Shown here in pieces: positions 23,810-31,153 of a stretch of DNA of 38,582 nucleotides. The DNA comes from Lachnospiraceae bacterium. GTDB taxonomy: Bacteria; Bacillota; Clostridia; Lachnospirales; Lachnospiraceae. Position numbers and translations under genes: made by a program. How positions within the stretch are numbered: position 1 is the stretch's first letter; each line of letters starts with the position of its first letter. The stretch covers positions 1 through 38,582 of the forward strand of contig CAJTFX010000040.1 of the NCBI GenBank assembly GCA_910575555.1. The letters run 5' to 3'. The notes under the pieces were generated by a model. The model was given only the letters and a program-made list of their open reading frames with translations, was not told the origin of the DNA and searched no databases.

Positions 23810-25696
23810 ATGGATCATCTGGATAAAATGGAAATTTTGCAGATATTGAGCATGGAAAAATATATTCCTGCCAGAAAACTTGCAGAAAAGAGTAAGATAG
23901 GAGAAAAAACTCTCCGCAAGCGGATGAAGGAACTGAAGGAAGAGCTGGAACGCAACGGGGCGTCCATCGAAATCAAGCATGGACAGGGATATAGGCTGAA
24001 AGTTGAGAAGCCGAAACAGTTTTTACAGTGGGAGAAACGTCTGCAGGAATCGGAACAGAAGGTGCCTAATACCCCAAGAGAACGTATTCGGTATATCCTG
24101 CTTCTTCTGCTCAGCAGCACGTCTTACGTGAAACGGGAGATGATAGGGGACTTCCTTTATATTTCGGAGCAGTCGGTTTCCCAGCTTTTAAAGTATGTGG
24201 AATTTATTTTTGAGAAATATGATTTGGCTCTGGAGAAAAAATCCAGATACGGCATGCGGGTGCGGGGACATGAATTTTCCAAGCGTCAGTGTATCATGAA
24301 CCATTATCTTCTGACAGGCAGTGATTGGCGGCTGTTGGATCAGAAGGTCTGTGCAGAAAGGGTGAGCCGGGGAGATATCCTTTCTGATATCATAATGGAA
24401 GAGAGGCTGTCTTTCACCGAACTGGCCTTAAAATATTTCATTGATTATATTTATGTTACGGAGCGCCGCATTCGGCATGGATTTTGCATAGAAACATGTA
24501 CGGATAAAAACATTGATGAAGAAAATATGCAGATAGCAGAAAGGATTCTGCTTCAATTGAAAAAAAGAGGGGTGGGAGTGTCCCTGAAGAAAGCGGAAAT
24601 TGCCTATACAGCATTATATCTACAGGGCAATTGTATTCAGCAAATGGACGGCGCAGTTACCAAAAACATGGTTATTGATGAGAGAATCGACAGCCTGACC
24701 GAAGAAATTTTAAAAAGCATTTACTGCACATATCAGGTGGAGATGCGGGGGAACCTGAATCTGCGGATGTATTTAAACAGGCATATGGTATCCCTGGATA
24801 TCCGCCTTACCTACGGAATTGCGGTTAAGAATCCGCTTCTTCAGGAAATCAAAGAGAAATATTTCTTTCCCTATCTGCTGGCCTCCCAGGCTGCTGTTGT
24901 GCTGAAGGGACATTACAAAAAAAGCCTTTCCGAAGATGAAATTTCGTATCTGGCAATGATTTTTGAGGCGGAGCATCTTCAAAACGGGGATAGGCAGAAA
25001 AAGAGCAAGGTGCTTTTGGTCTGTGCAACAGGAAAAATTAGCGCAAGATTCTTATTGCTGAGCCTCCAGAAAAAATTTTCCGGCTCTATCGACCAGATTG
25101 AACTTTGCAGTCTGTATGAACTGGAGCAGCGTGACTTGAAAGAATTTGATTATATTTTTTCAACAGTGCCTATTGACAAGAAGGTAAATATTCCAATTAT
25201 TATTCTGCATGATTTCGGCACTCAGTTGGAACTGGCAAAAGTACAGAAAGCAATGGATCATTCTTATATTCAAAGATTTTTCAAAAAGGAGTTTTTCTTT
25301 ACGGACGTTTCCGGAGAAACGAAGGAAGAAGTCATCAAAGAACTGTGCAGGCGGGTTGGGCAAATCCGGCCGTTGCCGGAGGATTTCTGTGAATCAGTAT
25401 TATTCCGGGAATCGATGGGAAGCACAGATTTCGGTAATATGATGGCAATTCCCCATCCATACGAGAAAAAACTGAAAGATAACCTTGTATGCGCAGCGGT
25501 TCTGAAACGGCCGGTTCTCTGGCAGATTAATCAGGTTCAGCTTGTGATTTTATCAGCGCTGAACGGTTCCCAGGGGAGTGAGATTCAGAAGTTTTTTGAG
25601 ATGGTGTCAAAATTGATGCTGAGAAAGGATTTGATCGATGAAATTATCCGGGAACAGGCATATGAAACGCTTTGTGATATTCTGGAACGTATGTGA
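23810..25696 (+). CDS. PRD-domain PTS-responsive transcriptional regulator (LicR/BglG-like)
   Basis: A 628-residue multidomain regulator: an N-terminal HTH (about 5-55), a second Mga-type HTH (about 95-165), PRD1 and PRD2 (about 180-400), an EIIB-like domain with cysteine in LLVCATGK (about 405-490) and an EIIA-like domain with phospho-histidine in AIPHPY (about 500-628). Such proteins activate PTS operons when dephosphorylated by their EII and modified by HPr. The start at 23810 has AGAGGA 7 bases upstream; the ATG at 23804 is only one base from it. Being the last gene of the operon, it probably acts on the inverted repeat at 20129-20155. No sigma-54 interaction domain is present. Confidence 0.9.
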   Translation: MDHLDKMEILQILSMEKYIPARKLAEKSKIGEKTLRKRMKELKEELERNGASIEIKHGQGYRLKVEKPKQFLQWEKRLQESEQKVPNTPRERIRYILLLLLSSTSYVKREMIGDFLYISEQSVSQLLKYVEFIFEKYDLALEKKSRYGMRVRGHEFSKRQCIMNHYLLTGSDWRLLDQKVCAERVSRGDILSDIIMEERLSFTELALKYFIDYIYVTERRIRHGFCIETCTDKNIDEENMQIAERILLQLKKRGVGVSLKKAEIAYTALYLQGNCIQQMDGAVTKNMVIDERIDSLTEEILKSIYCTYQVEMRGNLNLRMYLNRHMVSLDIRLTYGIAVKNPLLQEIKEKYFFPYLLASQAAVVLKGHYKKSLSEDEISYLAMIFEAEHLQNGDRQKKSKVLLVCATGKISARFLLLSLQKKFSGSIDQIELCSLYELEQRDLKEFDYIFSTVPIDKKVNIPIIILHDFGTQLELAKVQKAMDHSYIQRFFKKEFFFTDVSGETKEEVIKELCRRVGQIRPLPEDFCESVLFRESMGSTDFGNMMAIPHPYEKKLKDNLVCAAVLKRPVLWQINQVQLVILSALNGSQGSEIQKFFEMVSKLMLRKDLIDEIIREQAYETLCDILERM

Positions 25697-26046
25697 TGGC
25701 TGAGTTTGCAGCTCCTTATTTGTGAAAGAAAAGAACGAAAGCGCAAAACAGGTAAAAGAGATCACCGAGTATTTATAACAGTGTATAAAAATTTTCCCCC
25801 GGACTGACTGTGTTCCGGGGGCTTATCCGTTGAGGGAGAAATATCCAGGCTGGCTGTCGGCGCCGTTGCTGTTTGATTATAAGCAAACTAATTCCAGAGC
25901 TGGAATTTTGGCGCAAAGCCTCTTGAATTTATAAGGATTCTTTAAACAAAAACTTAAGAAACCTTTAATTTTATTCCACAGGTATGGGAAACCTTTTTCT
26001 TTTGCAGTATCATAACGGTATCATTTGCAGCAGGGAGGTTGTCAGA
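25697..26046. other. Intergenic region with two palindromes
   Basis: No gene is supported. CCCCCGGA (25796-25803) pairs with TCCGGGGG (25814-25821), the probable end of the PTS operon although the following bases are not a T run. AATTCCAG-AG-CTGGAATT (25890-25907) is a near-perfect palindrome followed by TT. AT-rich DNA follows to the next gene's GGGAGG ribosome binding site. Confidence 0.55.
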
Positions 26047-27093
26047 ATGAAAAGGAAAGCGGTAATCAAAGAAGCAGGTTTTATAGCTGCAGCGATAATT
26101 TTTATGGCGGCGGCAATGGGAGGAATCTGGAAAGTAAACTCCAAAACCAACCGTCTCCATGAGGCGGTCCGCCAGTTTGAGTCCATACAGGAAAATATGC
26201 AGAAGGAATGGCAGAAAGCATCCGCGCAGAGCGGCAGTCAGGTCAGCAGCTATATTCCGGATTTGAAGCCTCATAAAGAAGGGTGGAAAATCACTCAGTT
26301 TGGCGACGTTATGCAGCAGCAGGAAATGTGTTATACGATAACCACGGACACCGGGCTTGTGATTGTGGACGGCGGACAGGCTTATGAAGAAGAAAAGCTG
26401 CGGGAAATCATTGCAACGTACGGCAATCATGTGGAAGCATGGATTCTGACCCATCCCCATCCGGACCATATAACATCCTTTTTAAATATTTATGAAGATC
26501 TTCAGGGAATTCAGATTCACCATGTTTATACCATCCAACTGCCGGATATGGAAACTCTTAAGAAAAATGCATCCTGGGAAGATTACAGTGATTTGGAGCG
26601 GTTCCGTTCTCTGGATATCCCCGGTCTGGAATATCTGCACAAAGGTGACAGGATACATGTGCTGGGACTGGAGCTGGAGGTGCTCAGCGCGTATGATGAA
26701 ACAATTGATAAGCTGTCCAATGATTTGATGAACGACGGTTCTTTGCTGTTTCGGGTAAAGGGCAGAGAGGAATCCATGTTATTCTGCGCCGATGTGGGAA
26801 GCGCGGGAGGCAGGACGGATAAAGTCAGAAAACGCATGACGGAATATCTGGTGGAAACGTACGGGGACAGCTTAAAGTCCGATTATGTTCAGATGGCTCA
26901 TCACGGTTTTCAGGGGCTTGGCCGGGAGTTTTATGAAAAGGTAGATCCGAAAGCAGCCTTTTTTGACGCTCCTTACTGGCTGATGAACGGAGAGTCTGAA
27001 TTCAGCTCCAAAGAGAAGGAGGACATGATTCTGGATATGGGAAAAACGGTATACAGCTATTACACCGCGCCCAATCAGATTTTGCTGAAATAA
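26047..27093 (+). CDS. Membrane-anchored metallo-beta-lactamase-fold hydrolase
   Basis: A 348-residue protein with one N-terminal membrane segment (about 8-28, GFIAAAIIFMAAAMGG), so its catalytic domain should face outside. The metallo-beta-lactamase motif THPHPDH and later FCADVG and MAHHG supply the expected two-metal ligands. It resembles the ComEC/Rec2-like hydrolase branch more than beta-lactamases. The start is the ATG with GGGAGG upstream; an in-frame ATG at 25984 has no site. The substrate is unknown: a cell-surface phosphoester, nucleotide or lipid are candidates. The acyltransferase-like gene follows 50 bases later but seems to have its own promoter. Confidence 0.85.
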   Translation: MKRKAVIKEAGFIAAAIIFMAAAMGGIWKVNSKTNRLHEAVRQFESIQENMQKEWQKASAQSGSQVSSYIPDLKPHKEGWKITQFGDVMQQQEMCYTITTDTGLVIVDGGQAYEEEKLREIIATYGNHVEAWILTHPHPDHITSFLNIYEDLQGIQIHHVYTIQLPDMETLKKNASWEDYSDLERFRSLDIPGLEYLHKGDRIHVLGLELEVLSAYDETIDKLSNDLMNDGSLLFRVKGREESMLFCADVGSAGGRTDKVRKRMTEYLVETYGDSLKSDYVQMAHHGFQGLGREFYEKVDPKAAFFDAPYWLMNGESEFSSKEKEDMILDMGKTVYSYYTAPNQILLK

Positions 27094-27095
27094 CA

Positions 27096-27125
27096 TTGTA
27101 CAAAAAAGAGGTTTTCTTGTATAAT
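27096..27125 (+). promoter_or_regulatory. Promoter of the acyltransferase-like gene
   Basis: TATAAT (27120-27125) with TTGTAC (27096-27101) 18 bases upstream, immediately after the previous stop codon. The start codon lies only 18 bases after the -10, so the transcript leader would be very short. Confidence 0.5.
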
Positions 27126-27143
27126 GGAACAAGGGGTGAAGAA

Positions 27144-28184
27144 ATGATTTTATTTTTCGCAGCGCTTATGCTTCTTGCCGTCCTGGGGCTTCGGAAGGCA
27201 GATGGCGGATCACGGTTTTATATGTCCGTGGAAATGACAGGCAGCATCAAAGGATTTTTTCTTGTAATGGTGTTTTTTACCCATATCTGGACTTACACAG
27301 AATTTACAAATGCATATCTGGATCGCCCTTACCAGGTTCTCAGACAGATTGGGCAGTGCATTGTGGTAATGTTTCTCTTTTATTCCGGTTATGGAGTGAT
27401 GGAATCCATCAAAGGGAAAGGACAGGCATATGTCAGGCAGCTTCCCCGGCAAAGATTTTTGAAGGTGCTACTGCAGTTTGACTGTGCCATGCTTTTGTTT
27501 TTGGCATGCAGGTATCTGGAGGGAGCCCGTTACAGCCTGAAAAAAGTGCTGTTGGTCTTTACCGGTTGGGACAGTGTGGGGAACAGCAATTGGTATGTGT
27601 TCTGCATTCTGTGGCTGTATCTGTTTACGTATGCGTCCTTTCGGATTTGCAAAGAAAGCCATGTAAAGGCGGCCCTGGGAGTGCTTTTGCTGTCTTTAGC
27701 GTACATTGCTGTTTTGCGGCTGCTGGGAAAAGAGGACTGGTGGTATAATACCGCTTTATGTTATTCCTGGGGAATGCTGTTTTCCCTGTATCGTACCAGA
27801 ATAGAAAAGCTGGTGAACCGGAACTGGGGAACCTGGGCGCTGACGCTTTTGCTGTTTGCAGCCGGATATCTGTCTGTGTATTTCATAGGAAATGAGCATT
27901 TTGCCGTATACCAGTGGTGGGTATTCACCTTTGCCGGACTGACGGTGGTATTTACCATGAGGATTGTGATAGACAGCCGGCCTTTGCAATGGCTTGGCAG
28001 AAATTTGTTCGGACTGTATATTCTGCAGAGACTTCCGATGATTATGCTGAAACCCTGTCTGCTGACAGGCGAACCCTCCGATCTGAGGAAATACGGATAT
28101 GTCATTCTCTGCTTTGGGATTACTTTGGTTCTTGCAGTGGCCTTCCGGGAAACGGCGGGGCGGATGGTGGATAAATGGCTATAG
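27144..28184 (+). CDS. Acyltransferase-3-like integral membrane protein
   Basis: A 346-residue protein with about ten hydrophobic segments. The early MTGSIKGFFLVMVFFTH, FLFYSGYGVMESI and SNWYVFCILWLYLF segments have the layout of acyltransferase family 3 proteins, which O-acylate sugars of surface polymers or lipids. The family's usual catalytic histidine near the N-terminus may be the one in FFTH. AAGGGGTG precedes the ATG. A dispersed 42-bp repeat begins just before its stop codon. The target is unknown; a role in surface polymer modification is inference from family. Confidence 0.75.
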   Translation: MILFFAALMLLAVLGLRKADGGSRFYMSVEMTGSIKGFFLVMVFFTHIWTYTEFTNAYLDRPYQVLRQIGQCIVVMFLFYSGYGVMESIKGKGQAYVRQLPRQRFLKVLLQFDCAMLLFLACRYLEGARYSLKKVLLVFTGWDSVGNSNWYVFCILWLYLFTYASFRICKESHVKAALGVLLLSLAYIAVLRLLGKEDWWYNTALCYSWGMLFSLYRTRIEKLVNRNWGTWALTLLLFAAGYLSVYFIGNEHFAVYQWWVFTFAGLTVVFTMRIVIDSRPLQWLGRNLFGLYILQRLPMIMLKPCLLTGEPSDLRKYGYVILCFGITLVLAVAFRETAGRMVDKWL

Positions 28185-28223
28185 CGAACAATCTGTATTT
28201 CGATACACAGGGACTGCCGCATT
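28182..28223 (+). repeat. Dispersed 42-bp repeat, copy 2
   Basis: It matches 15483-15524 at 37 of 42 positions and begins within the stop codon of the acyltransferase-like gene. It runs directly into the 30-bp inverted repeat arm at 28210, which copy 1 lacks. Confidence 0.8.
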
Positions 28224-28282
28224 AAGAAATGCAACTACAGGATATGGTAGCTTGTAGTTGCATTTCTTAATGCGGCAGTCCC
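28210..28282. repeat. Inverted repeat with perfect 30-bp arms
   Basis: The arm 28210-28239 (begins GGGACTGCCGCATTAAG) is perfectly complementary to 28253-28282, with a 13-base loop. It is far longer than a normal terminator stem and lacks a T run. It may serve as the 3' end of the acyltransferase-like transcript or be a palindromic mobile repeat. Confidence 0.85.
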
Positions 28283-28330
28283 GTTTGGCATGAGCATCTG
28301 CAGAATCCAATGCTTTTATTTTCATAACCC

Positions 28331-28360
28331 TTGACAATATGGGATCAGGAAAATTATAAT
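28331..28360 (+). promoter_or_regulatory. Sigma-A promoter of the cohesin-protein/gntR/clpC operon
   Basis: Perfect TTGACA (28331-28336), 18-base spacer, perfect TATAAT (28355-28360). The predicted transcript start, near 28367, coincides with the first bases of the 165-bp palindromic element. Confidence 0.78.
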
Positions 28361-28365
28361 GGTAT

Positions 28366-28530
28366 TTATTACTCCGGCGGTTAAATATCGCAGTATCTTA
28401 CTTGCCCAAACCCCCATCTGCTGCGTTGTCATCAATCGCTGTAGCACTCGCTACAGCTAAAATCTTCCGCCTTGCATATGAAGATTTGTTCTGCGTAATC
28501 TACTGTGATATTTAACCGCCGGAGTAATAA
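28366..28530. repeat. 165-bp palindromic element with 30-bp terminal inverted repeats (MITE/ERIC-like)
   Basis: The ends 28366-28395 and 28501-28530 are inverted copies at 29 of 30 positions (each terminus TTATTACTCCGGCGG). The exact middle holds a perfect GCTGTAGC-ACTC-GCTACAGC hairpin (28438-28457), and the remaining arms pair imperfectly, so the whole element can fold into one long hairpin. There is no ORF inside and no clear target-site duplication. The same end sequence recurs at 35629-35677 and 18918-18931. It lies between promoter and start codon, so it forms most of the 5' leader of the following operon. Confidence 0.85.
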
Positions 28531-28617
28531 TCATGGGGCAGTATGCCATAAGAAGCAATAAAGATTAAAATATAGAAGGAACCATGACAGATTTTGAACA
28601 GAAGAAAGGTGTGGAAT

Positions 28618-30747
28618 ATGAAAAGAACAAAACAGATTACAGGCATTTTATTATCATTCCTGTTGCTGTTTGGCCTGTTTGCGCCAATGACGGCCCATGC
28701 AAGCGGAACAGTGACTATTTCGGTAACTTCGTCCACAGTAGGCGTGGGAGATACCGTAACGGTAACTGCCTGGGCGTCAGGCCCCAACGGAGAAGCAGCC
28801 ATTGCCAAAATGGGATTTAATTACGACAGCGGGAAATTCTCCTTCGTAAGCTGCAGCGAGGCAGATTATACAGGCGGCAGTGACGGCTATGTTGGAGTGA
28901 GCGGAAACAACGTGTCCATTACGCTGAAAGCAACGGCAGCGGGAATTGCCTCTGTTACCGTCAGCGGTTCCAACGGTGTAAGCGTCAGTGACGGAACAGT
29001 GGAATACGGAGAGCTTACAGCAGGAGGCACCAAGATTACGATAAATGAAGGAACCGGCGCAGGAAATAATGAAACAGAGAATGGGGATACTAACAGCGAA
29101 ACAGATAACGCCAACAAATCAGAAGACAACAGCCTTGCATCCCTGTCTATTTCTCCAGGTACGCTGTCTCCGGCTTTTCAATATTCTGAAACAAATTATA
29201 CTGCAGCCGTAGCAGAAGATGTCACAAGCGTTACGGTGAATGCAAAACCCTCCAATGAGAAGGCGAAGGTGGAATCCATCACCGGGGCAGATAATCTGCA
29301 GCCGGGACAGAATACGGTCAGCATTGTGGTGAAAGCAGAAAACGGAAGCGTTGCTACCTATAAGATTATAGTGACCAGAGGCGGAGAAGGCGCTGCAGCT
29401 TTGGAGACTCCTCCGGAAACTCAGGATGAGACAGTTTCCCAGGAAAATCCCCAGGGAATTACCATTAACGGGCATCCCTTTGATTTGGCAGAGGCAATTC
29501 CGGAGGATGCGGTGCCCCAGGATTTTACGAAAACAACAGTAACCTGCCAGGGAAAACAGGTAGAGGGACTGCAGTTTGACAAAGGCGCGCTGAAACTGGT
29601 TTACCTTACTACACCCAGCACTGAAGTAAAAAATACCCTTGCAGTTTTTGATGAAGCAAGCGGAAGCCTTTACCAGTTCCGCAAAGTAGCAATCGGAGAA
29701 AAATATATCATTTTATTAGATCCTCCGGCAGAACCGGGGCTTTCCCCGGATTATACCCGCACAGCAGCGGCGGTGGAGGGATTTGAAAATGTTCCTGTAT
29801 TTGTAAAAGGAGAGGCCGCGCCGGCAGCAGCGCCGGAGGGAGAAGCCGCAAATCCGGAAGGAGAGACTGCAAATCCGGAAGAGACAGCCGCAAATCCGGA
29901 AGGGACAGCCGCAAATCCGGAAGGAACAGCAGAGTTTTCCCTGGTATACGGCGTCAGCAGTTTTGGAAACATGGGCTGGTATCAGTATGATACGGCAGAA
30001 GGATTTTTTCAGCGGTATGTCCAGACCAAAGCTGTACAGGAAACGCCCCAGGAGGAGGGAGAGACAGACAGCAGTGTGGAAATGCAGAGCCTTCAGAATG
30101 CATATAAAGATTTGGAAGAACAGTTAAATGAGAAGAAATCCAGCTCCAGGAAAACAACGGCTATTATGGTATTTGTGATTGCCGTGCTGCTGGTGGTGAT
30201 TGTCAATCTGATTCTGCGGGGCAGACCGGGAGATTACGATGAAGATGAGGACGATCTTTTTGAGGACGCCCCCAAACCGAAGAAAAGAACCAAGGTGAGC
30301 CAGGAAACCAGGCCCATGCCTTTCGCAAAACAGGAAACCAGGAAAAAGCAGGATACACTGGCTGATCCGATTTCCCGGAAAAAATCCGAATATCCGGCGG
30401 CCTCCGGTTCCCAGAAGAAACCAGAACAGACCGGTATTTCCGGCGCCCAGAGAAAGTCAGAACAAGCCGGCGGTCCCGGTTCCCGAAGAAAATCAGAGAT
30501 GCCGGCCATGCCCAAGATACCGGATTTGCCCAAAATCCCTGAGATGCAGAAAGCGCCGAAAGCCTCTGTGCCGCCCAGAATGCCGGAAACGCCGGCAGCG
30601 CCTTCCAAGACAGAGGTACCGCCGGTTCCGGCTATGCGCAAAAAGCCTGCGGCTCCGGCAGCGTCCAGAAAGCCGGCGCCTTCCGCGGCTCCGAAAGCGC
30701 CGGAAGGAAAGGATGATTTTGAAGTGATAGATCTGGAAGATTTGTAG
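28618..30747 (+). CDS. Cohesin-like, cadherin-like single-pass membrane protein with repetitive cytoplasmic tail
   Basis: A 709-residue type I membrane protein. Signal peptide 1-28; a cohesin-like beta-sandwich (about 29-145); an Asn/Glu-rich linker; a cadherin-like beta-sandwich (about 172-255, LASLSISPG to YKIIVTR); a further extracellular part with four ANPEG-type repeats (about 409-440); one membrane segment (about 513-535); and a charged, Pro-rich cytoplasmic tail of about 170 residues containing four 12-residue repeats with RKS/KKSE cores (30373-30516) and ending DDFEVIDLEDL. The start is the ATG at 28618 with AAAGGTG upstream. Regulator and clpC genes follow within 22 and 12 bases, so one operon. 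No enzyme domain is seen; a surface binding or signalling role is inference. Confidence 0.8.
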   Translation: MKRTKQITGILLSFLLLFGLFAPMTAHASGTVTISVTSSTVGVGDTVTVTAWASGPNGEAAIAKMGFNYDSGKFSFVSCSEADYTGGSDGYVGVSGNNVSITLKATAAGIASVTVSGSNGVSVSDGTVEYGELTAGGTKITINEGTGAGNNETENGDTNSETDNANKSEDNSLASLSISPGTLSPAFQYSETNYTAAVAEDVTSVTVNAKPSNEKAKVESITGADNLQPGQNTVSIVVKAENGSVATYKIIVTRGGEGAAALETPPETQDETVSQENPQGITINGHPFDLAEAIPEDAVPQDFTKTTVTCQGKQVEGLQFDKGALKLVYLTTPSTEVKNTLAVFDEASGSLYQFRKVAIGEKYIILLDPPAEPGLSPDYTRTAAAVEGFENVPVFVKGEAAPAAAPEGEAANPEGETANPEETAANPEGTAANPEGTAEFSLVYGVSSFGNMGWYQYDTAEGFFQRYVQTKAVQETPQEEGETDSSVEMQSLQNAYKDLEEQLNEKKSSSRKTTAIMVFVIAVLLVVIVNLILRGRPGDYDEDEDDLFEDAPKPKKRTKVSQETRPMPFAKQETRKKQDTLADPISRKKSEYPAASGSQKKPEQTGISGAQRKSEQAGGPGSRRKSEMPAMPKIPDLPKIPEMQKAPKASVPPRMPETPAAPSKTEVPPVPAMRKKPAAPAASRKPAPSAAPKAPEGKDDFEVIDLEDL

Positions 30748-30769
30748 GAATCAGGATTACAGGAGACAT

Positions 30770-31141
30770 ATGTATATAGAGATTGATTTTAACAGTGACG
30801 AGGCAATTTATATGCAGCTTCGCAATCAGATTGTGCTGGGAATTGCCACCAATCAGTACCAGGAGGGAGAATCCCTTCCTTCGGTGCGCCAGCTTGCCGA
30901 GAGCATCGGAATTAACATGCATACCGTAAATAAAGCATATCATGTATTGCGGCAGGAAGGGTTTATCCGCCTGGACCGCAGAAACGGAGCTGTTATTTTT
31001 CTGGAAGAAGATAAGAGTCAGGCAATTTCAGAAATGAGAGAGACTTTTCAGGTGATACTGGCGAAAGCAGTCTGCAAAAATATTTCCAGGAAAGAGATAC
31101 ATCAGTTGATAGATGAGATATTTGATGAATATGAATCGTAA
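30770..31141 (+). CDS. GntR-family regulator, YtrA subfamily
   Basis: A 123-residue repressor-type protein. The N-terminal winged HTH (IYMQLRNQIVLGI, LPSVRQLAESIGINMHTVNKAYHVL, about 10-70) is that of GntR proteins, and the short helical C-terminus without an effector domain places it in the YtrA group. YtrA-type genes usually control adjacent operons encoding envelope ABC transporters; here it sits between a surface protein and clpC. CAGGAGA precedes the ATG. Autoregulation of the operon is likely but no operator was identified. Confidence 0.88.
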   Translation: MYIEIDFNSDEAIYMQLRNQIVLGIATNQYQEGESLPSVRQLAESIGINMHTVNKAYHVLRQEGFIRLDRRNGAVIFLEEDKSQAISEMRETFQVILAKAVCKNISRKEIHQLIDEIFDEYES

Positions 31142-31153
31142 CAGGAGGAACTA

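Noticed and set aside
25941-25969. Three TTTAA-like words resembling a Pho box upstream of the metallo-hydrolase gene
   Set aside because: Spacing is irregular and the region is simply A/T-rich; no phosphate genes nearby.
28366-28530. CRISPR or transposase-bearing insertion sequence
   Set aside because: The repeats are inverted, not direct with spacers, and there is no ORF inside.
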